This document shows, in pieces, positions 60,075 through 64,000 of a DNA stretch of 64,000 nt (position 1 is the stretch's first letter; each line of letters begins with the position of its first letter). The notes under the pieces are model-generated. The model was given only the letters and a program-made list of their open reading frames with translations, had not been told where the DNA came from and did not search any database. The DNA lies in the NCBI GenBank assembly GCA_964034945.1, contig OZ035962.1, positions 65,312,274 through 65,376,273 on the forward strand, written 5' to 3'. The position numbers were made by a program, and so were the translations under genes. Source of the stretch: Chrysopilus asiliformis. Its lineage: Eukaryota > Arthropoda > Insecta > Diptera > Rhagionidae.

Positions 60075-60560
60075 TCAGTTTCGCCCCTGAGACTTCGCTG
60101 TCGGTTTTGCCCAAAGTTGTGACATTCTGTGCGGTTGGGACGCATCACTGCTTAAGAATTTTCCACAGTGACTTACTGCTGAAAGGTATCTCCATTTATT
60201 TGCAATTTTTGAGAAAATTTCATGGTGTATTTCTAGGTCACACAAACTACATTAACGATGTTTCTTGGGAGCCCGAGGGAGAATATTTAGCTTTAGTCAG
60301 TGAGGACCACACCTGCATACTTTTGCAGTCAGAGACGTGATTATTTAGGATCTGAGGAAGTCGAGGTAATGATCTCGGGATAGTCTTACTTTGCTACAAT
60401 AAATTCTAATTCCTCTTCCAGTCGTTCGAGACACTCGAGCATTCCATGAAGACGGAGGCAAAGTTGCCTCAAAATCAAGCCCCACTTAAGCTTTATGGTG
60501 GGCTTTGCTGGCACTATCGCCTTCCCTATATCGTAGCTGCGTTTGATTGTAAACTGCTTT
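60075..60560 (+). pseudogene. Nup37 (WD40 nucleoporin) gene fragments captured by a transposon
   Basis: In one frame 60085-60185 reads SFAPETSLSVLPKVVTFC, then a stretch ending LRIFHSDLLLK; after a 51-bp GT-AG intron (60186-60236) the frame goes on with GHTNYINDVSWEPEGEYL and ALVSEDHTCIL. This follows the nucleoporin Nup37 pattern SPETxLxxLPxVxxFC...SDL...GHTxFINDxxxxP..ExASVSDDHTC in order. After a stop and a probable second intron (60366-60421), 60470-60550 reads YGGLCWHYRLPYIVAAFDCK and LLL, which matches the Nup37 C-terminus (GSGLSWHRTLPLCVIGGDHK). The middle of the WD40 propeller is missing and there is an in-frame TGA, so no working protein is made. Retained introns show genomic, not mRNA, origin. 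Identification rests on remembered family sequence. Confidence 0.72.
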
Positions 60561-60639
60561 TGGGACGGCTCTGGAGCTCTAGCGCTTGGCTCGACACATT
60601 TGGCTTGTCCCTCGTCTTCACTGCCACTGCAGTAATGTG

Positions 60640-61053
60640 ATATTTATTTAAAAATAACAAAACAAAATGTGATATCTATTTAAAGATATATTGAAATTTA
60701 AAATAAAAAAACATTTAAAAGATATTGGTTTTGTTTTTTCAAATTTTTATTGGATTTTCTAGCGAGAAAAATGTATCAAGGGCACAAACCAAGTTTAGCA
60801 CAGGCGAGAACTACCCAATACTCAAACCAAAATAGTTCCGATTTCAAACACGGTGCGCTGCAGTCAATAAGCCAAAGTTGGGCGTCTATTATAATATATA
60901 TTGTCTATGCTCAAAAGGTGTGATGATGAAAGACGTGTGACAACAGTCGAAATCGTCTGACACACTGATTTGCTATCAGACGGTGTGATAGCTCTCCGAC
61001 ATTTTGTGTATTTTTCTCAGTCATTGCTTGTCAAAAGTGTACGCTATTTTCAA
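60640..61053. other. Interior of the 4-kb element, no gene recognised
   Basis: CCGATTTCAAACACGGTGCG at 60838 is a direct repeat of 59820, so the Nup37 segment is bracketed by two copies of a roughly 27-base sequence. Confidence 0.5.
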
Positions 61054-61434
61054 TCTATATATATAAAAATGGATGTTTGTTTGTTTGAGATTACAATACT
61101 CAAAAACTACTGGACCGATTTTTACGCGGTTTTTTGCAAAATGATCTGCGTTGCCAGGAGCAGATTTTGAGCTTTGTTAGATTTTCAAAATTTGAAACAG
61201 AAGGTCCTGTAAGGATAACGCAAATATCCTTTTTCCCATTTTTTCCCCAAAAAAATGGCAATAAGGGGTTTTTGGGATCGCTGATCACGAATCCGGTGTT
61301 GGAATTTCAAAATTCGAAACGGAAGGTCCTGTAAGAATAACGATTTTTCCCAAAAGTTTTTAAATTATTTATGGTTTTTTGGCATTCTAAAATTTATACA
61401 AAAAACTTTAAGCTGACAACGAAAGGTCTGCTAG
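61054..61434 (+). mobile_element. Non-autonomous Helitron
   Basis: Starts TCTATATATATAAAAATGG and ends with a small hairpin (GAC/GTC arms around AACGAAAG) and CTAG; the base before is A and the base after is T, the Helitron target. The 381-bp copy has no coding capacity. It shares the ATATATAAAAATG start and ACTACTGGACCGATTT core with many arthropod Helitrons. Confidence 0.8.
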
Positions 61435-61448
61435 TTACATATAAAAGA

Positions 61449-61690
61449 TATGAGGATATGATGGATATGGCGATTTTGGCAGCCTATATTTTGGAGACCA
61501 GTGACGACGACGAAAACCTTTACGACGATGTGTCGAAAGCGCAGTTGTTGGACAAAGGATTGGGTGTTGCGTCGCGAGAAAGAGGGTTTTTTTTCCAAAT
61601 TGATAGTCGAATTGCGCTCTGAAGAATCAGAATTTCTTACGGATGTCGGCCGGTCAATTCGATAATTTGCTAACAATTGGTGAAGTCGCA
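61449..61690 (+). pseudogene. PIF/Harbinger transposase N-terminal remnant
   Basis: The frame 61449-61560 gives MDMAILAAYILETSDDDEN and a stretch ending SRERGFF; with a shift at the T8 run it continues KLIVELRSEESEFL and, after another shift, RMSAGQFDNLLTIGE. The RGxF..LxxELR.E....FLRMs..QFD.LL pattern is typical of the region just ahead of the catalytic domain in Harbinger transposases. The catalytic DDE part is missing because the mini-me fragment begins at 61696. At least two frameshifts; inactive. Confidence 0.6.
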
Positions 61691-61695
61691 GATAG

Positions 61696-61930
61696 AAACA
61701 TAACAAAAGCTATAATAGAAAACCGGTTTGGTGATATGGAATTATTTAAAGTTTAATTGAACAGCAAACAGTTGTATTAAAATTCCACTTTGAAGTCAAA
61801 CTTCAATAAGATTGTTTTAAAATTCTCCGAATCGGATTTTTATGTATGGGAGTTTTATGTAGAATCATATCCTAAACAACTTTTGTTCTTGCACTTTTTT
61901 GATAAGATGCACCGTTTTTAAGATATTCGC
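61696..61930 (-). mobile_element. Mini-me-like element, truncated
   Basis: Only the AACATAACAAAAGCTATAAT end and about 235 bases remain, stopping at TTTTTAAGATATTCGC before the GTCY part. It cuts off the transposase remnant to its left. Confidence 0.75.
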
Positions 61931-62239
61931 TATAACACAGTATGTGTGAAATGGCACGAATTCATGCCACTTCACACATTGGGACATTTACACACAAACC
62001 GAAAAATGTCAACACATATACCACGTTTTACACAGGGTTATCAGACGGAGGCAAAATTCGTTTCACACACGTCAAAAAAATTGTCGTAACACAGGTTATC
62101 ACACCGTGTGTAAACAAAAATTCTGACACAATTTAAGTTATCAGACGGTGTGAAGTGGTGTGACAATTTTTTGACGTCAAAATTACGTCACTTCTCACAC
62201 GTGTGAGGGTTTTGTGTGCTCGTCTGATGCTAGCTTTAA

Positions 62240-62611
62240 TACCCCATCGCCACGTGTTCAGCTAAGGCACAAACCAGAAAATACTCGCATCACTTAAAAG
62301 CACAGTAGACACAAAAGTTTGCGCTGTTGTCTAATATGCATTCGTCCATAGGTCATTTTATTTCCACTGAAAACAAAAAAAGTAAGTAAAAACTTACATT
62401 TTGATGTAAAAACTTAGAAAAAATTCTCGAGTTATGGTTTTTTCTTTTTAAAACCTGCTAGAGAAAGAAGTATCGACTGCTGAGGAACATGCAATCAACA
62501 ACGAATGAATAGAAAAAATATTTGGCAACAAGGGATAATTATACTTAAGCTTTCTCATAAAGCGACTATCTTCTGGTTTGTGCCTTAGCTGAACACGTGG
62601 CGATGGGTATT
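62240..62611. mobile_element. Inverted-repeat element of about 370 bp
   Basis: CATCGCCACGTGTTCAGCTA and GGCACAAACCAGAA at 62246-62279 pairs with 62571-62605. It directly abuts the right end of the 4-kb element. Target duplication not clear. Confidence 0.65.
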
Positions 62612-62690
62612 AAGTTTTTGTTTTTCAATCAATACTTTTTCTAAAATAATTTGTTTAATTTGAATCGTCTGTGTTATACATTGTTTTTGC

Positions 62691-63381
62691 CCCAAGCTAC
62701 TTACCCTCAAAATTTCATAAAACTGTTCCAAAAAAGTCCCAAATTTTTTTTCCAAAAAAGCTCTTTCGTATTGCACACAATATTCTAAATTCCATACTGC
62801 CACAGGCTAAGCAAGACTAGTCAAATGCACTTTTAAAAATTCGCTATACTTACGATAGCGAGAATTAAATTCTCATGTCATTTTAACAAAGAAAAGAGTA
62901 TGGGGATGGTCTCGTTAAAAAGCGCTTGAAAGGGACTGTAAAAATTTAAATATATCGATATTTCTTGTTTTCGAGAAATATTTGAAGATAAGTTGTTCGC
63001 TAAGTTCACAGCGGTAGATAATGGTAGACTCTGATGAAATTTTACATATAAATGCAGTAAAGAAACTTACAATCGTTCGAGTAATTCTCAACTGACAGAC
63101 ACTCGAGTAATTTTATCGTATAATTAAAAAATAAAAGGAAAACACAGAACTTCATCGCGAACGTAAGAAGCTGGGATATTCTTCCGCCGAGATTATCCTA
63201 AACTGTCTCACAATAAAAGTTGATTTACAATGCAACAGCAACGTCCCGGAGAAAGTGTTTTGATTGGTCGAGAATCGACTGTGCGACGTCAGATTTTCAG
63301 AGAGATATTTTGCTGCCGATTCATTTCTAATCCTAAATTTGAGCAGCAACGTTGATAGCTGGTTTTTGTTGGTTATGTATA
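62691..63381. other. Intergenic DNA
   Basis: No gene recognised. TTGATTTACAATGCAACAGC at 63219 is matched, inverted and diverged, by GCTGCTGCATTGTAAATTAG at 63869, which may mark another worn inverted-repeat element around the next feature. Confidence 0.35.
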
Positions 63382-63390
63382 CAAGTGATT

Positions 63391-63625
63391 CATGGCCGAG
63401 TTATACAAGGTCTGTTTGACAGCTCAGTTGCTTCTGGCTCTGACGTCATCGGCAAGAAATTCTTATAAGACTCAATGGGAATTTTCCCTAATTCTCAAAT
63501 CTAGCTAACATCTAGCTAAACAACTCCGTACGCACAATCAACATTACAAAGAATTTCTTGCCGATGACGCAGCAAAATGGTGGCTGTCAAAAAATAACCA
63601 GCAGACCTTGTATAATTCGGCCATG
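63391..63625. mobile_element. MULE-like hairpin MITE with 9-bp target duplication
   Basis: Ends CATGGCCGAGTTATACAAGG and complement, arms about 75 bases (second block GATGACGTCA/TGCCGATGACG), flanked by CAAGTGATT at 63382-63390 and 63626-63634. A 9-bp duplication is typical of Mutator-like elements. Confidence 0.82.
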
Positions 63626-63634
63626 CAAGTGATT

Positions 63635-64000
63635 GACAACCAAGTTTAATTTTGGAAACGAATTTTGTGTTTAAAAGTAAGTTTCAGAATATGGTTTAGT
63701 TTGGTATTTATTTAATAAAAATTTAATTTAGATAATCATGGAAGAAAGGTTAATTCAACAATTCAGAAACGTCAATTTTTACTGTTCCTGTTGCTGCTTC
63801 ATTGTAATTTATCCGACAGCATTTCTCTTTTTGTCGTCGCTCTTTGCGTCGACGTTGCTGTTGGCGTTGCTGCTGCATTGTAAATTAGCTTTAATCCGCG
63901 GCGGCGGCCCGCCGCGTTCTAGTTTCTACTTTCAGACGCGGTGACATTAGCTGAGATGTCACAAGTGGTAAATGATGGTACTTTAATATGTATTCGGGAA
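63635..64000. other. Window end, no supported gene
   Basis: A 68-residue frame at 63738-63944 (MEERLIQQFRN..., Cys/Leu-rich) lacks recognisable features and overlaps the CATTGTAAATTA inverted word. Confidence 0.3.

Larger units (their letters stand above)
58237..62235. mobile_element. 4.0-kb Harbinger-like element carrying captured host gene pieces
   Basis: Ends AGCTAGCATCAGTCGAGCAC and the near complement (AGCTAGCATCAGACGAGCAC), arms about 50 bases, with TTA at 58234-58236 and 62236-62238. Subterminal and internal copies of TATCAGACGGTGTGA occur near 58350, 59748, 60978, 62039 and 62130. It contains a broken Harbinger-type transposase start, Nup37 gene fragments with introns, a small minus-strand frame, a Helitron and two mini-me copies. 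Confidence 0.78.
58177..62690. repeat. Outer inverted pair of 54 bp flanking the 4-kb Harbinger-like element
   Basis: 58177-58230 (GCAAAAACAATGTATAACAC and onward to TTATTTTAGAA) is the reverse complement of 62637-62690 with about two mismatches. It lies six bases outside the left end of the 4-kb element but 400 bases outside the right end, suggesting an older element into which the others inserted, or an inverted duplication. Confidence 0.65.

Noticed and set aside
60075..60560. A functional Nup37 gene in this location
   Set aside because: The middle of the protein is missing, an in-frame TGA follows the second block, and the fragments lie inside a transposon.
63738..63944. Cys/Leu-rich 68-residue frame as a small secreted or membrane protein
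   Set aside because: No start context, no homology recognised, and the hydrophobic part is TTG/CTG-rich low-complexity DNA overlapping an inverted repeat.

Overview
The window is animal DNA, almost certainly from a higher fly (Diptera, Brachycera). It is AT-rich, has short GT-AG introns beside very long ones, and is crowded with nested transposons. Many copies carry (GTCY)n microsatellites, as described for dipteran mini-me/DINE-1 elements. The one host gene I can place with confidence is the 3' half of knot/collier (kn), the fly EBF/COE transcription factor, on the + strand. Six coding exons are visible: 18573-18654, 18715-18895, 32244-32525, 32592-32736, 36706-36968, and two alternative last exons at 37126-37250 and 40296-40393. 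All splice phases join cleanly. The exons give the end of the COE DNA-binding domain, the IPT/TIG domain, the helix-loop-helix and two different C-termini. The upstream COE exons are not seen, so the preceding intron is at least 18.5 kb.

Layout. 1-18.5 kb (upstream intron): a mariner fold-back element, mini-me-like elements, a pogo-like MITE, two LINE fragments, and two adjacent Helitron-like elements with a 163-bp minisatellite, followed by a four-layer nest of transposons ending about 100 bases before a kn exon. 18.9-32.2 kb (intron): pogo-like, hAT-like and mariner-derived elements, a perfect 80-bp palindrome, a purine-rich minisatellite, and stretches of low-repeat DNA that could hold enhancers. 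32.7-40.4 kb: exons separated by a decayed mariner, TTAA- and TA-flanked MITEs, and a deletion derivative of mariner. 40.4-64 kb: no host gene recognised; further nested transposons.

Most elements are supported by matching terminal inverted repeats plus target duplications read directly: eight hAT-like (8 bp), eight with TWA trinucleotides (Harbinger-like), two with TTAA (piggyBac-like), several with TA, one with 9 bp (MULE-like), and one Helitron between A and T. The most unusual object is a 4.0-kb element at 58237-62235. It has Harbinger-type ends, a broken Harbinger-like transposase remnant, and gene pieces recognisable as nucleoporin Nup37 (WD40) with introns still in place, so the host sequence was captured from genomic DNA. 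No operon, CRISPR array, tRNA, rRNA or bacterial defence system is present.
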